DNA of 64,000 nucleotides from Nocardia ninae NBRC 108245. Its GTDB lineage: Bacteria > Actinomycetota > Actinomycetes > Mycobacteriales > Mycobacteriaceae. The DNA is taken from the NCBI RefSeq assembly GCF_007990755.1, contig NZ_BJXA01000046.1, positions 1 through 64,000 of the forward strand, read 5' to 3'. Positions 25,144-35,093 of this stretch are shown piece after piece (positions within the stretch are counted from its first letter, which is position 1; each line of letters starts with the position of its first letter). Made by a program: the position numbers and the translations under genes. The notes beneath the pieces were generated by a model, which worked only from the letters and a program-made list of their open reading frames with translations, did not search any database and was not told where the DNA came from.

Positions 25144-26328
25144 TTGCGCACCAAGGTAAGTCATCGTTCGTTCGGCACCGTGGCGGTAGTCGGGGCACTG
25201 GTCGCCCTCATGGCGACGTCATGCGATTCCACGGAGACCGTTCGAGCCGAGCCCGCCGCCGAGGCCGGGCAGCGGGCACAGGTCACCGAGGCCTTGAACC
25301 AATTGATCACCGGAGACCGCCTGCCCGGGGCGCAGATCGTGGTCACCGATCGGAGCGGGGTCTGGACGGGGACGGCCGGAGCCGGCGACCTCGCACACGG
25401 CACCCCGTTCCAGGACGACGCCCGAGTGCGGATCGGCAGCAATACCAAAACCTATGTGGCGACGGTCGTGCTGCAGTTGGCGGCCGATGGCAAGGTCGAG
25501 TTGGACGCACCGGTGGAACGGTATCTCCCGGGCGTCGTGCAGGGTCCGGGCATCGACGGGAATCGGATCACGGTCCGAAATCTGTTGCAGCACACCAGCG
25601 GCCTGCCGGAATACGCGGCCGAGTTCGGGGCGCCGCCGAAGCCAGGGCAGATCGCCTCGCCCTCCGAGGATGTGCGTTGGGGGACAAAGGATATCGCCGA
25701 GATCGTACGCAACGTGATGACCGCGCCCGCCGATTTCGAACCCGGCGCCCAGTGGGCGTACTCCAACACCAACTACGCACTGGCGGGAATGATCATCGAG
25801 AAGATCACCGGAGAGTCGGTCGGCGCGGCGATCACCCACCGGATCATCGAACCACTCGGTCTGCGCGACACCTACTTTCCGGAACCCGACGAAACCGAGA
25901 TCCGCGGCCCCCATCCCGTCGGCTACCTCCAGTCGGGCGGCGAGCTGGTCGATTACACCCGCCAGAACGTGTCGTACGCCGGTGCGGCGGGCGCGATGGT
26001 CGCGACCGGCGCGGACCTCAACCGGTTCTTCGTCGCGCTGCTCGACGGCGAACTGCTGCCGTCCGCTCAGCTAGCCGAAATGAAGAAGACTGTCCCCCTG
26101 CCCATTTCGGGAAACCAGGGCTATGGACTCGGCCTCATGTATCGCCAGTTGCCCTGCGGCGCGGACAGTTGGGGCCACGGCGGCGACATCGACGGCTTCG
26201 AGACCCGCGGCGGTGTCACCAGCGACGGGCGTGCGGTCACGGTGACCGTCAATCAGGTGCCCGAGGCAGCGGAATCCACTCGCAACGTCAATCGGGTTGT
26301 CGACACCGCGCTCTGCGCGACGCCGTGA
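25144..26328 (+). CDS. Lipoprotein serine hydrolase (class C beta-lactamase / DD-peptidase fold)
   Basis: This 394-residue exported lipoprotein has a signal peptide ending in the lipobox ALMATSC27. The penicillin-binding fold shows all three active-site motifs: S99-N-T-K102, YSN in WAYSNTNYAL near residue 206, and HGG in WGHGGDIDGF near residue 340. Members are DD-carboxypeptidases, esterases or beta-lactamases. A paralogue with the same layout lies at 51606-52736. The start codon is TTG at 25144 with GAGAGGAAG about eight bases upstream. Confidence 0.9.
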   Translation: MRTKVSHRSFGTVAVVGALVALMATSCDSTETVRAEPAAEAGQRAQVTEALNQLITGDRLPGAQIVVTDRSGVWTGTAGAGDLAHGTPFQDDARVRIGSNTKTYVATVVLQLAADGKVELDAPVERYLPGVVQGPGIDGNRITVRNLLQHTSGLPEYAAEFGAPPKPGQIASPSEDVRWGTKDIAEIVRNVMTAPADFEPGAQWAYSNTNYALAGMIIEKITGESVGAAITHRIIEPLGLRDTYFPEPDETEIRGPHPVGYLQSGGELVDYTRQNVSYAGAAGAMVATGADLNRFFVALLDGELLPSAQLAEMKKTVPLPISGNQGYGLGLMYRQLPCGADSWGHGGDIDGFETRGGVTSDGRAVTVTVNQVPEAAESTRNVNRVVDTALCATP

Positions 26329-26428
26329 GATCCGGGCTGGGCGTGATCACTTCCGCGCGGCGGTGACGAGCGGTTGTGATCGCGCCTCAGCAGGGCGGAT
26401 CACAACCGCGCTGCAGTGGCGGACATCA

Positions 26429-27355
26429 TCATGCCAACCGCGCGGCCTCGGCGCTCATCAGCTCCCGCGAGTCTTCCGGCGTCTCCGCCTGCACGGCCAA
26501 CCGGTCCATCACTTCGCGGTAGAAGTGGAGGTCCTCCCGGCGATCCAGGTAGAGCGCCGTCGTCAGTTGCTCCAGGTAGACGATGTCGGGCAGTTCGCGC
26601 TCGGCGAAGCGCAGCATCGTGAACGAGCTGCCCGCCGCCGCGTGCGCACCGGACCGATAGGACAGCACCTGAATTGTCACACTGGGCCTGGTCGACATCT
26701 CCACGAGATGTTCGATCTGCTCGCGCTGCACCCTCATCCCGCCGACCGGTCGGTGCAGCACGGCCTCGTCCAGCACCGCCCACAGCATCGGCCCGTTCCC
26801 CGAATCCAGGATTCGCTGGCGCTTGGTACGCAGTTCCACCCGTCGGGCGGAGTTGACGTCGATGTTCCCGCGCTTACCGCCCTGGGCGGCCTCGGTGTTC
26901 TCGTGACCCACCGCGACCAGGGCGGTGGCGTAGTCCTCGGTCTGCAGCAACCCTGGAACGAGTTGGCCCTCAAATGTTCTGATCGTGCGCGCGGCGCCCT
27001 CCAGACCGATGTAGGTCTCGAACCATTGTGGCAGCAGATCGTTGTATCGGTGCCACCAGCCCGGCTCGTTGGCCTTGCGGGCCAGATCCACGAAGGTCGC
27101 CCGCTTCTCGGGATCGGTGACCCCGTACAGGGTCAGCAGGTCGACGATGTCGCGTTCCTTGAAGCCGGTCCGCCCGAGTTCGAGCCGGCTGATCTTGGCG
27201 TACGAGCCGCGGATGTGCTCGCCCGCGACTTGCGGCGTGATGCCACTGGCCTCACGTAACTTGCGCAGCTGGCCGCCGACCGCGATCCGAAGTGCGGTCG
27301 GACCGCGGTCGGCGACACTCGGCTCGACGCCGACCCAGCCGGGCTGTCCGACCAT
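26429..27355 (-). CDS. XRE-family regulator with DUF5753 domain (Scr1 type)
   Basis: The 308-residue protein has an N-terminal helix-turn-helix at about residues 27-80 (LRKLREASGITPQVAGEHIRGSYAKISRLELGR). A DUF5753 domain follows, with the usual GWWHRYNDLLPQWFETYIGLE and VPGLLQTEDYA stretches. Such proteins are abundant in actinomycetes and usually control a small adjacent DUF397 gene; none is seen here. The single gene has a 400-base upstream region. Confidence 0.9.
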   Translation of the reverse strand: MVGQPGWVGVEPSVADRGPTALRIAVGGQLRKLREASGITPQVAGEHIRGSYAKISRLELGRTGFKERDIVDLLTLYGVTDPEKRATFVDLARKANEPGWWHRYNDLLPQWFETYIGLEGAARTIRTFEGQLVPGLLQTEDYATALVAVGHENTEAAQGGKRGNIDVNSARRVELRTKRQRILDSGNGPMLWAVLDEAVLHRPVGGMRVQREQIEHLVEMSTRPSVTIQVLSYRSGAHAAAGSSFTMLRFAERELPDIVYLEQLTTALYLDRREDLHFYREVMDRLAVQAETPEDSRELMSAEAARLA

Positions 27356-27756
27356 AAGCTTCTACTCCGATACTGGGAGATCTTCGACGGGAACCACGCA
27401 ATTTCACATCGTGTACTTCACCGCGTCTGCTTTTGATGGTAACGCGCTGATACGACAGATTAATCTAACTTCTGCCGGACCCGCCGAACATCGGGGTCGG
27501 CAACCGGGCCCAGATCGGCGTTTTGCGGCGTCGAGACGCCCAGCCATGGCTTAGCGCTCTTGTTCAGGCGCAGACAACCAGATCCGGCAGCGATGCCGGC
27601 TGGACCGAACGCCAGAGCAGTCGCCGACCTGGTTGGACGAGTGGCATGTACCGCACTGCATCCATCGAAACCCCTTGGGGCGTGACCGTGTTCGGCGCAA
27701 CAAGCCTCGGACCGAGGCCCGTTCGGTATCGGCGCAATGACCGCGTAAGCCGCGCG
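27356..27756. other. Intergenic region without a supported gene
   Basis: The region holds the promoter side of the XRE gene, with AT-rich patches at 27405-27470. Beyond that, a GC-rich stretch has short frames without ribosome sites. No repeat or RNA gene was recognised. Confidence 0.5.
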
Positions 27757-28260
27757 CTAGGTGAATTGCGAGGTCGTGATCACGCCTTCGACACCCGCGG
27801 GCTGCGTCACCCTGGTCGGCAGCGAGGGCACCGCATTGTTGCTGTAGCGATGTTTCACGATCGCCGCCGCGGAGTCCTCGCCCGGCTCGGGGTGCCACGG
27901 CCGGGCGGACAGCTTTTCCAGCACACAGATCAACAGCATCTGCCGGGTGCGGGTGACCGGATGGCAGTTCGTGGCCGGCTGGCCGTATCCCTCACCGCCG
28001 CGATCTTCCGGCGAAACGGTCTCGGTGAGTACCCAGTACAGCTCCGGCCCGAGCAGGACCGATTCGCCCCTGCTGTCGTTGAACCAGCGGACCGAGTACT
28101 CGATCAGCAGGTCCGCGATCGGCCCGCTCTGCTGCAACGCGTCGACGAAGCGAGGCAATCCCCCACTACCCTCGGCGTTGCGCTGGATGAGCGTCGCGAT
28201 CTTGTCGGCGACCTCGCGTAGCTGGGTGATGTCATGGTCCGGCCACTGCGGCAGGGTCAT
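27757..28260 (-). CDS. Hypothetical protein
   Basis: The 167-residue soluble protein starts at ATG 28260 (AGGAGAATT just upstream). It begins MTLPQWPDHDITQLREVADKIATLIQRN. I recognise no domain; the codon use is normal for the window. It is a single gene on the minus strand. Confidence 0.6.
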   Translation of the reverse strand: MTLPQWPDHDITQLREVADKIATLIQRNAEGSGGLPRFVDALQQSGPIADLLIEYSVRWFNDSRGESVLLGPELYWVLTETVSPEDRGGEGYGQPATNCHPVTRTRQMLLICVLEKLSARPWHPEPGEDSAAAIVKHRYSNNAVPSLPTRVTQPAGVEGVITTSQFT

Positions 28261-28455
28261 AATTCTCCTAAGACGTACGGCGGCGGTGTTTCGAGTCCCG
28301 GTTCGACCCATGCCCCGTCAGGCGCCAAGAATTCAGCATTCATGCGCCGGTTGTCAATGGCGCATCAATAGCTGACGGATATCACAAATACGCACACCGT
28401 CGTCCGTGCCGAATTACAACGAAATACCATGTAAAGCAAGTTGTTTGTCGGCAAC

Positions 28456-28836
28456 CTAGAGCTGTTCGCCCTGCTCACGACGCCGATCCTCGTCGCTCTG
28501 CCGAGCGGCTTCCTGGCGACGGGCTTCCGCCCGCTGCTGTTCGGCCCGCTCCCGCAGTTTCTGCAGAAACGCCTCGTCAGCCGCCGGATCCTGCGCGACA
28601 TAGCGGCCGGGGCGGTCGTACTCGGTATAGCCGGTGGTCGAGCGCGGACGGGACTCGTGCAGCGGGCGCCCCACGAACAACCAGAGCAGCGCGCCGACGG
28701 TGGGCAGCAGGATGACGACGATCAGCCAGCCCAACTTGGGCAGGTGCCGAATGCCCGCGTCGGGGCAGGTGATGATGTCGATCAGACAGTAGATCCACAG
28801 CGCGAGCGTCAGCAGACCCAGAATCGCGTAAGGCAT
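28456..28836 (-). CDS. PLD nuclease N-terminal-domain membrane protein (PLDc_N)
   Basis: The 126-residue protein has two membrane helices (residues 2-18 and 34-52). The PLDc_N pattern YCLIDIITCPDAGIRHLPKLGWLIVVILLPTVGALLWLFVGRP is split by the conserved P-K-x-x-W turn. The C-terminal 60 residues form a highly charged coiled coil rich in Arg, Glu and Gln. ATG 28836 follows GAGGAGG five bases upstream. There is no catalytic domain; the family is common and of unknown function in actinobacteria. Confidence 0.85.
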   Translation of the reverse strand: MPYAILGLLTLALWIYCLIDIITCPDAGIRHLPKLGWLIVVILLPTVGALLWLFVGRPLHESRPRSTTGYTEYDRPGRYVAQDPAADEAFLQKLRERAEQQRAEARRQEAARQSDEDRRREQGEQL

Positions 28837-29048
28837 CGGTACCTCCTCGTACGCCAGCCGACGACCTGTCCGTGCGGTGATTCGCGGCGAATCTCCCCCA
28901 ACCGGCCCGGGCACGCGCTACCCGAAACTGGCAAATCTCAATAGAAATCGACGGCACGATCGACCCCCGTGGCCGCGATATCGCACCCTATCGGACAACC
29001 GGACCGTTCTCCACCCGAGTTTCCAGCACACCGGCGGGCACCCGTTGG

Positions 29049-29957
29049 TCAGGCTCCTTTGCGGAGATGCGCGGTGATCAACTGGCCGGTTTCCGGCTGA
29101 ATGGCTCCCTCCCCGGCCGGGAGGCCGAGGGCGGCCGAGAGGTCTCGGCCGTAAAGGTCCACGGTGGACTCGGCCAGTGCGCAGAATCTATCGATGGCAG
29201 CGCGGCCGCGGCGGCCGCCCACCAGTGCGATGATCATCGCGAGCACGGCCGACGGCCACCACCACACGGCGAGCAGCAGGTACGGAATCGACCATGCCGC
29301 AAGGCGAGTGGCGGCGTCGTAGCGCGCCCGCGCGGACCGGAGCTCGCTTCGTGTCTCGCTGGGGACGATGAGCCAGAGCCGCGGCCAGGCAGAGTCGAGG
29401 TCCAGGCCGTAGTGGTGCAGCACGCGGTTGTCGGTGGAGCGGATGCGGTCGCCGATCCAGGTGGGGTGGCGCGGTTCGGTCAGCGAGATCCGGTTCCGTA
29501 AGGCGTTGAGCCGCGCGGTGTCCTCGGTGCCGAGGAAACCCGGCGGGCGTTGGCCTGCCTGACCGCGGGCGGTGTTGCGCCAGGCCAGGTCGAGGGCGCG
29601 GCCCGCGGCGATCCAGCGCCGCGCCCGCCAGCGGGTGAGCAATCTGCCGAAGCCACGCAGCGGCGCGGGCCACAGCTGCGACCACAGCTGGTGGGTCACT
29701 CCGGCGAGCATCTGCACCACCAGACCGCATCCCATAGCGGCCACCAGCACGGCGATAGCGGTCAACAGCACGATCCCGAGTGTCTGCGCGCCGGGATGCC
29801 GGGCGAGCGAGTCCAGTTCGCGAACGAGTACCGGCAGTTCGTACCAGTGGCGGTGGCCGAGCGCGGTGCCCGCTACGGCCAGGGTCACGAAGAGCAGTCC
29901 GGTGGGCACCGTGGTGAGCAAAGCCTGAGGTTCCGGTCCGTCGCCGGTGCTCGACAT
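29049..29957 (-). CDS. Membrane protein divergent to the TPR/CHAT gene
   Basis: The 302-residue protein has three clear membrane segments (about residues 13-33, 57-85 and a C-terminal pair near 225-255) and a soluble Arg-rich middle. No family is recognised. ATG 29957 is preceded by TTGGAGG at about five bases; the longer frame upstream would run into the divergent promoter. It is transcribed away from the TPR/CHAT gene, so the two may share regulation. Confidence 0.65.
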   Translation of the reverse strand: MSSTGDGPEPQALLTTVPTGLLFVTLAVAGTALGHRHWYELPVLVRELDSLARHPGAQTLGIVLLTAIAVLVAAMGCGLVVQMLAGVTHQLWSQLWPAPLRGFGRLLTRWRARRWIAAGRALDLAWRNTARGQAGQRPPGFLGTEDTARLNALRNRISLTEPRHPTWIGDRIRSTDNRVLHHYGLDLDSAWPRLWLIVPSETRSELRSARARYDAATRLAAWSIPYLLLAVWWWPSAVLAMIIALVGGRRGRAAIDRFCALAESTVDLYGRDLSAALGLPAGEGAIQPETGQLITAHLRKGA

Positions 29958-30103
29958 GGCGCCTCCAAGAATCGCGTGTAGCCAATCGGCCTCGGCTACC
30001 TGCTGTCGCCAATTAGCCTCAACGACATCACGTTTGAAGGTACAGCCGAACGCGGGCCGCCGTCGCGGTTCGAACAGCACCTCTAGACAGTGGGTGAAAG
30101 ACC

Positions 30104-32494
30104 TTGCGCGACAACGCGAACAGACCGGACATGGACAACTTACGCACCGCCATGGAACTTGCGCCCGGTGAGCTCGGTGACGAACTGCGCACGATCGCGA
30201 ACGGACCGCCCGGTCCCGACCTCGATGCGCTGCTGGCCATCTGGGATGGGCAGCCGCTGAATATCACCGGCACCGAGCACGGTCGGGCGCTGAGCGAGTT
30301 CAACGCGCTCATCTGCGGCGACCCACAGGTCCACCTGCATATCTGCGCGCCCATGCGCGATACGAGCGGGCATTCGGCGATCACCGAAGCGGAAAAGCTG
30401 TTCGCGCAATACGAACAGACCGGTCGGCTGAAGCTGCTCGAACGTGCCGCGGATGTGTTCGCCACTCCCCTGTGTGCGACGGCGCAGCCCGAACTCCGTA
30501 GCGCGGCGGAGAACGGTTTAGGGCTCACCGAGTGGGCGCGATTCGAACGGTTCGGCGCCCGCGACGATATCGATCACGCGATCGAATTGTTCCGTCAGGC
30601 CTTGGATCACGCGCCGGCGGGCCATTCGATGCTGCCCGCGCTCTCGGCGAATCTGGCGGGCGCACTATTGTCCCGGTGGCGCTGCGTCGGCGAACCGGTC
30701 GACCTCGACGACGGCATCCACGCCGGCCGGGCCGCGCTGCGAGGCACGCCCGCCGACCATGAGCTCCGCGGACCTCGGCTCAACTCGCTGGCCGGTGCGT
30801 TGCTGGGTAAAGCCGTCGCGACCGGTGACGCTTCGATACTCCGGGAATCGGTCGAGTTGCTTCGAGAAGCCCTCGCGCACGGCGAACGTCGCGGAGCGCC
30901 GGTTCCGGGAGCCGCCTCCGCGCTCGCCGATGCGCTACGGCTACAGCATATTTGGGGAGACGCCGACGCCGATGTATTGGACGAGGCGACCCTGTTGGCG
31001 AAGCAGGCGGTGGCGGAGCTGCCGCACGGTGTCCGAGCCAGGTCTCATCCGCTGTGGGCGCGATACCACATCAACCTGGCGTTACTACTCCTGCAACGGT
31101 TTCGGGAGTGCTCTGATCCGACCGATCTCGCGGAGGCTGCCACCGCGATGCGGCGGGCGCGCATCGCTTCGCGGGCGAATGCCCATCCGGCGGAGCGCCG
31201 CCTCGTTCATGCCGAGGTCGAGCGCGCCCGCTTCCTGCACCGCTGGGGTATTCCGGACGATCATCTGGAGCTACACCGCCGGGCCGATGATCTGCCCCGG
31301 CGCGGACACCGGGAGTTGCAGCGGCTCGAGCGAATAGCCGAACGAGCCTGCGCCGCAGCACCGGCCGGTCACGTGTTGCATTCGCGCGCTCGGGCGTCGG
31401 CCGCGACGGCGTATTCGCTGCGGGCTGGGCTCACCGGTTCCGTCGCAGACGATGCCACGCGCCGATGGCAGCAGATCGCGGGCGACTCGACCGTCTCGGT
31501 ACCCGAACGAGTCGCTGCCGCACGGCGATTGACCGTTCCCGGCGCTACCGTGTCGGCTGCCACCAGCAGGCTCGTGCACCAAACATTCGACATGGCGGTG
31601 GACCTGTTACCCCAGTTCGCCGCGCGCACGCTCCCGATGACCGACCGTGCGCGATTACTCGCCGACTTCACCGGACTGACCCGTGACGCGGCCGCGTGCG
31701 CGCTCCGCATCGGTCCACCCGCTCCGGAGCACGCGCTGCGAATACTGGAGCACGGCCACGGAATACTGCACCGCCACAGCATCGAACTCGCGAAACGTGA
31801 ACCTCGGCTGGCCCAACGCTTCGACGAACTCAGCCACGTGCTGAATCAACCTGAAACAGCGGGCTTTTCCGCGCCACAGCTCTTCATCAGGGCTTCACCA
31901 GGAGCTCCCACCGGCGAACAGCGGCGCCACGCCGCACAGGAGTGGCATCGGTTGATCGCCGAAATCCGCCAGGTACCCGGACTGCACGGTTTCCTGAAAC
32001 CCCCTGATGTCGCTGAATTACTCGCCGCAGCACCACAAACGGGCCCCATCATCGTCGTGAACGTCAGCGGACTCGGCTCGGACGCGTTGATCATCGAGCA
32101 CGCCGCCTTACGCACGATCGCACTCCCCGACCTTTCGGAGACAGAACTGACCGCCCGCACCGGCCAATTCCGCACCGCCGTAACCAATTCCACCGACCCC
32201 CGCCTGTCATCCGCCGAACAATCAGCAGCGCAGCAATCGATCACCGAGACCCTCAGCTGGTTATGGACCGTGCTGTCCGAGCCCATCCTGCATGAGCTAG
32301 GCCTACTCGCCGCTCCCCCGCCCGACCCCCAACACCTCCCCCACCTGTGGTGGATCCCCACCGGCCCGCTTACCCATCTCCCCCTCGATGCCGCAGGCCA
32401 CCCTGGCGCCAACGTCCGCAGCCGAGCCGCCTGCTCCTACGCCACAACCGTCAGCGAGCTGATCCACCCCACGGGTGAAACCCGGACTGTCTGA
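30104..32494 (+). CDS. TPR-repeat protein with a truncated CHAT domain
   Basis: The 796-residue protein is built of TPR-like helical pairs (about residues 130-500), such as LERAADVFATPL and ALSANLAGALLSRW. The start of a CHAT (caspase-like peptidase) domain follows: GPIIVVNVSG...ALII and HLWWIPTGPLTHLPLDAAGH. Complete CHAT domains continue another 130-150 residues with the catalytic His-Cys pair. Here the frame stops soon after CSYATTVSEL, so no catalytic dyad is present. The start may be TTG 30104 (GTGAAAG upstream) or ATG 30131. The product may be a dead scaffold or a decayed gene. Confidence 0.75.
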   Translation: MRDNANRPDMDNLRTAMELAPGELGDELRTIANGPPGPDLDALLAIWDGQPLNITGTEHGRALSEFNALICGDPQVHLHICAPMRDTSGHSAITEAEKLFAQYEQTGRLKLLERAADVFATPLCATAQPELRSAAENGLGLTEWARFERFGARDDIDHAIELFRQALDHAPAGHSMLPALSANLAGALLSRWRCVGEPVDLDDGIHAGRAALRGTPADHELRGPRLNSLAGALLGKAVATGDASILRESVELLREALAHGERRGAPVPGAASALADALRLQHIWGDADADVLDEATLLAKQAVAELPHGVRARSHPLWARYHINLALLLLQRFRECSDPTDLAEAATAMRRARIASRANAHPAERRLVHAEVERARFLHRWGIPDDHLELHRRADDLPRRGHRELQRLERIAERACAAAPAGHVLHSRARASAATAYSLRAGLTGSVADDATRRWQQIAGDSTVSVPERVAAARRLTVPGATVSAATSRLVHQTFDMAVDLLPQFAARTLPMTDRARLLADFTGLTRDAAACALRIGPPAPEHALRILEHGHGILHRHSIELAKREPRLAQRFDELSHVLNQPETAGFSAPQLFIRASPGAPTGEQRRHAAQEWHRLIAEIRQVPGLHGFLKPPDVAELLAAAPQTGPIIVVNVSGLGSDALIIEHAALRTIALPDLSETELTARTGQFRTAVTNSTDPRLSSAEQSAAQQSITETLSWLWTVLSEPILHELGLLAAPPPDPQHLPHLWWIPTGPLTHLPLDAAGHPGANVRSRAACSYATTVSELIHPTGETRTV

Positions 32495-32547
32495 ACACCG
32501 GTCATGATCAGTCCGCCTCCCGCGCAGGTGCGGCGTCGCGGGATCGG

Positions 32548-33309
32548 CTACCACGGAACCGGGCCCTCTTCGCTGAAGAATCCACCGGTTGTTCCGTCCG
32601 CGCCGAGTGTGGCCATGCGTACCAGAATCGCGGCACCTTGCTCCACCGTGAGAAAGCCCGTGTGGTTGTTGCTGTCGGTGTCCACGTAACCGGGGGCCAC
32701 AGCATTGACCAGGATGCCGTCCTTGCGCAGTTCGTTGGCGTAGTTGACGGTAAGCGAGAGCAGAGCGGACTTGGACGGCGAGTACGCAGCCGAGGGCAAC
32801 AGCGCTGCGAATGGACCGTCCGGGTCGCTGAACAAGGTGAGCGACGCGGCGTGGCTCGCGACATTGACTATGCGCGGTGCCGACGACCGGCGCAGCAGCG
32901 GCAGCATGGCATTGGTCACCGCGATTACGCCGAAGACATTGGTTTCGAAGACGTTTCGCACCATACCCAGATCGACGGTGCTGGGAATCTGGTCGACGGC
33001 ATCGGCAGGATCGACCTGGCCCGAACCACTGATACCGGCGTTGTTGATCAGTACGTCGAGGTGCCCGAACCGCTCCGCTATTTCCTGCGCCGCCGCGTGA
33101 ACCGTCGCCGCATCGGTGACGTCCACGGTGAGCGCATGCGCTGTGCCGCCGGCTGCGCGGATCGCCGCCGCGGCCTCCGCACCGCGCTGCGGATCCCTGG
33201 CACCGACCAGCACTGTCATTCCCAGCGTGGCGAGTTGCTGGGCCGCCGCTCGGCCGATCCCCTTGTTCGCCCCGGTAACCAATGCGATCGCGTGCTCTCG
33301 AGTATTCAT
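32548..33309 (-). CDS. Short-chain dehydrogenase/reductase
   Basis: The 253-residue classical SDR has the cofactor motif TGANKGIG (residues 12-19), NNAG near residue 90, catalytic Ser in the VNVASHAAS segment, and YSPSK (Y-x-x-x-K). Members oxidise or reduce alcohols and ketones. It follows a truncated monooxygenase gene on the same strand; the ATG at 33309 lies in the leftover region of that gene. The substrate is unknown. Confidence 0.92.
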   Translation of the reverse strand: MNTREHAIALVTGANKGIGRAAAQQLATLGMTVLVGARDPQRGAEAAAAIRAAGGTAHALTVDVTDAATVHAAAQEIAERFGHLDVLINNAGISGSGQVDPADAVDQIPSTVDLGMVRNVFETNVFGVIAVTNAMLPLLRRSSAPRIVNVASHAASLTLFSDPDGPFAALLPSAAYSPSKSALLSLTVNYANELRKDGILVNAVAPGYVDTDSNNHTGFLTVEQGAAILVRMATLGADGTTGGFFSEEGPVPW

Positions 33310-33868
33310 GGTCTCGTCCTGACTTGTGTGGTGTGCTGAACAAACACAAGATGCCGACCGGCTCGGGTCTGTGACAGCACAGCGGCGTGGCGCGGCTCAC
33401 ACTGGAATCACGGTCCGTGCCGTCCGACATCCGCACCTCGACCAGGTCGGCCGCCTGCTCCACCACCGTCACGGTCATACCGTGCTGTATCACCGCCCCA
33501 CACCGTTCGGCCTCCGCATACAGAATGCGGTGCAGTGCAGCACGGGCGATGCCGACCATCGCCGGTCGCTGCCCGCCGATCAGCCGCGGCAGCCCCACCC
33601 GGTCGGCAGGCATGCCCTCGACGTCGACATGGGTAATCGCGCTCATCCCATAGCCTTCGGCCAGACACGCGTCGACCACGCCCAGTTCCTCGAACGCGCG
33701 CAGCGACGGACCGGTCAGACACAAGCCCCATCCCGCGGTCGACCGGTCCGGATCGGCCTCGACCACCTCCACCCGCCAACCCGTGCGGGCCAACGCGGCG
33801 GCCGCCGTCAGACCGGCAACGCCCGCCCCCACGATCACCACTGACCGCGACCCGTCATGACTGTCCAT
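33310..33868 (-). pseudogene. FAD-dependent monooxygenase, N-terminal fragment
   Basis: From ATG 33868 (GGAGG upstream) the first ~147 residues are a good group-A flavin monooxygenase: VVIVGAGVAGLTAAAALARTGWRVEVVE, GLCLTGPSLRAFEELG, and VEVRMSDGT. After MSDGT the family continues toward the GADG site; here the sequence diverges abruptly. The frame then runs without homology through the SDR gene. About 250 C-terminal residues are therefore missing, including the second FAD motif, which indicates a deletion. The SDR probably took over the junction. Confidence 0.75.
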
Positions 33869-34376
33869 ATTCGCCTCCTGCACAACCGATTTCGCAGGAA
33901 CAGTAGGAGGCTTCACGCACTCGCTTTATCCGGATCGAGCAGCAATCATCCGCTCCCGGCAACGGTTTCGGACGAACATCGTCGTTGAAACACCTGAAAT
34001 CCGACCGGGTGCCGGGTCGAGGTGAGTCGGTCAGGGCCTGACGGGAAGCCGTGAGAGCGCGACGCGAAGCGCTCAACGAAGTGTTGCGATGACCGCCTGA
34101 ACCCGCAGGCATTACGGGACGTTTGCCGACGGACACCCGCCGCCGATTCGAGCCGAGCGGCGAGCGGCGGGACGGGTCGACTGGGTCTTCGGACCAGGAC
34201 GCTCGTCGCACCGGACTTCGATCTGGTGGCACGACAGCGTCGGTAAGGCTCAACCTCGAAACGGCCGTCCGCCGATGCCTGCACGGTGCGGGCCGGACTC
34301 TTTCCCCCCGCGTCGCACACCAGTTCGCTGTGCTGAGAAGATGTTCGGTGCCGGGGATCGCCTCAGGAGAAGGGAT
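33869..34376. other. Intergenic region without a supported gene
   Basis: About 500 bases lie between divergent genes. Long open frames on the minus strand have no recognisable content or ribosome sites. An AGGAGAAGGG ribosome site at the right end belongs to the secreted protein gene. Confidence 0.45.
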
Positions 34377-34769
34377 ATGCCCATGCGACGAACAGCTCTT
34401 ATCGTGTCGGCTCTGATGGTCGTCACTTGCGGACTCATGGCGGTTGCCGGTACCGCGGGAGCGGTCGACGACAAGGCGACATGCGCTGCCTTCAACGAGG
34501 CCTGGACCGGTTTGAACAACCGGCTCGGAGCACTCGGCGGCGCGGGCTCGTTCTCCGAACTGCGGGGGATCTACCTCGACACCGCGGGGGAACTCCGCGT
34601 CGTGGCGGACGCCGCAGACCCGGGCGCGCTGAAAGACGCGCTGAATACTGCTGCGGCACACCTGAGTCGGCTCGAGACCGCGACGAACCTCGACGACTTC
34701 GACAGGGTGATGGGGGATCCCGCTCTCACCGCGGCCTTGGACGTGGCCGGCACGCCCTGCGGTCTCTGA
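34377..34769 (+). CDS. Small secreted protein
   Basis: The 130-residue exported protein has a signal peptide (RRTALIVSALMVVTCGLMAVAGTAGA) cleaved near residue 31. The mature part is helical, about 100 residues, with one Cys near each end (TCAAFNEAW and GTPCGL) that may form a disulfide. The family is not recognised; it resembles small mycobacterial secreted helical proteins. AGGAG lies seven bases before ATG 34377. Confidence 0.75.
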   Translation: MPMRRTALIVSALMVVTCGLMAVAGTAGAVDDKATCAAFNEAWTGLNNRLGALGGAGSFSELRGIYLDTAGELRVVADAADPGALKDALNTAAAHLSRLETATNLDDFDRVMGDPALTAALDVAGTPCGL

Positions 34770-34883
34770 TCTCGCTCCGCCGTCGCCTCCCGGTCTCGTG
34801 AGGGCACGCTGCGTAGCGAGGTTCATCGCCGATCGAGTCAGCTCGGAGTCGACCGTCGAACAATCCCGAGTCGGCCGGCTCGG

Positions 34884-35093
34884 TCAGCGCGCCATGCGGC
34901 AGGAGTGTGTTCGGCAGGCGACCTCGTCGAGGGCCTCCGAAACCTCTTCTGCAGCGGCAGAGCTGACGGAAATCCGCAGTGGTCGCCCGGACTGGGTCCA
35001 ATACGCATCGACTGTCGCGTCGGTGTGTACCCGGAGATCGAAGGGACCGAATCCGCCGCACCCACGACTCTCGCCCGGGCCACACGTCGTCAT
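34884..35093 (-). CDS. Possible small hypothetical protein
   Basis: A 69-residue frame from ATG 35093 has fairly natural composition (TDATVDAYWTQSGRPLRISVSSAAAEEVSEALDEVAC) and could extend upstream in frame as far as 35432. No ribosome site is visible. The region 34770-35313 contains no other candidate. This could be a decayed secreted-protein gene. Confidence 0.3.
   Translation of the reverse strand: MTTCGPGESRGCGGFGPFDLRVHTDATVDAYWTQSGRPLRISVSSAAAEEVSEALDEVACRTHSCRMAR

Noticed and set aside
33960-34376. Riboswitch upstream of the secreted protein gene
   Set aside because: GC-rich stems can be drawn, but no conserved core of a known class such as the c-di-AMP element was found.
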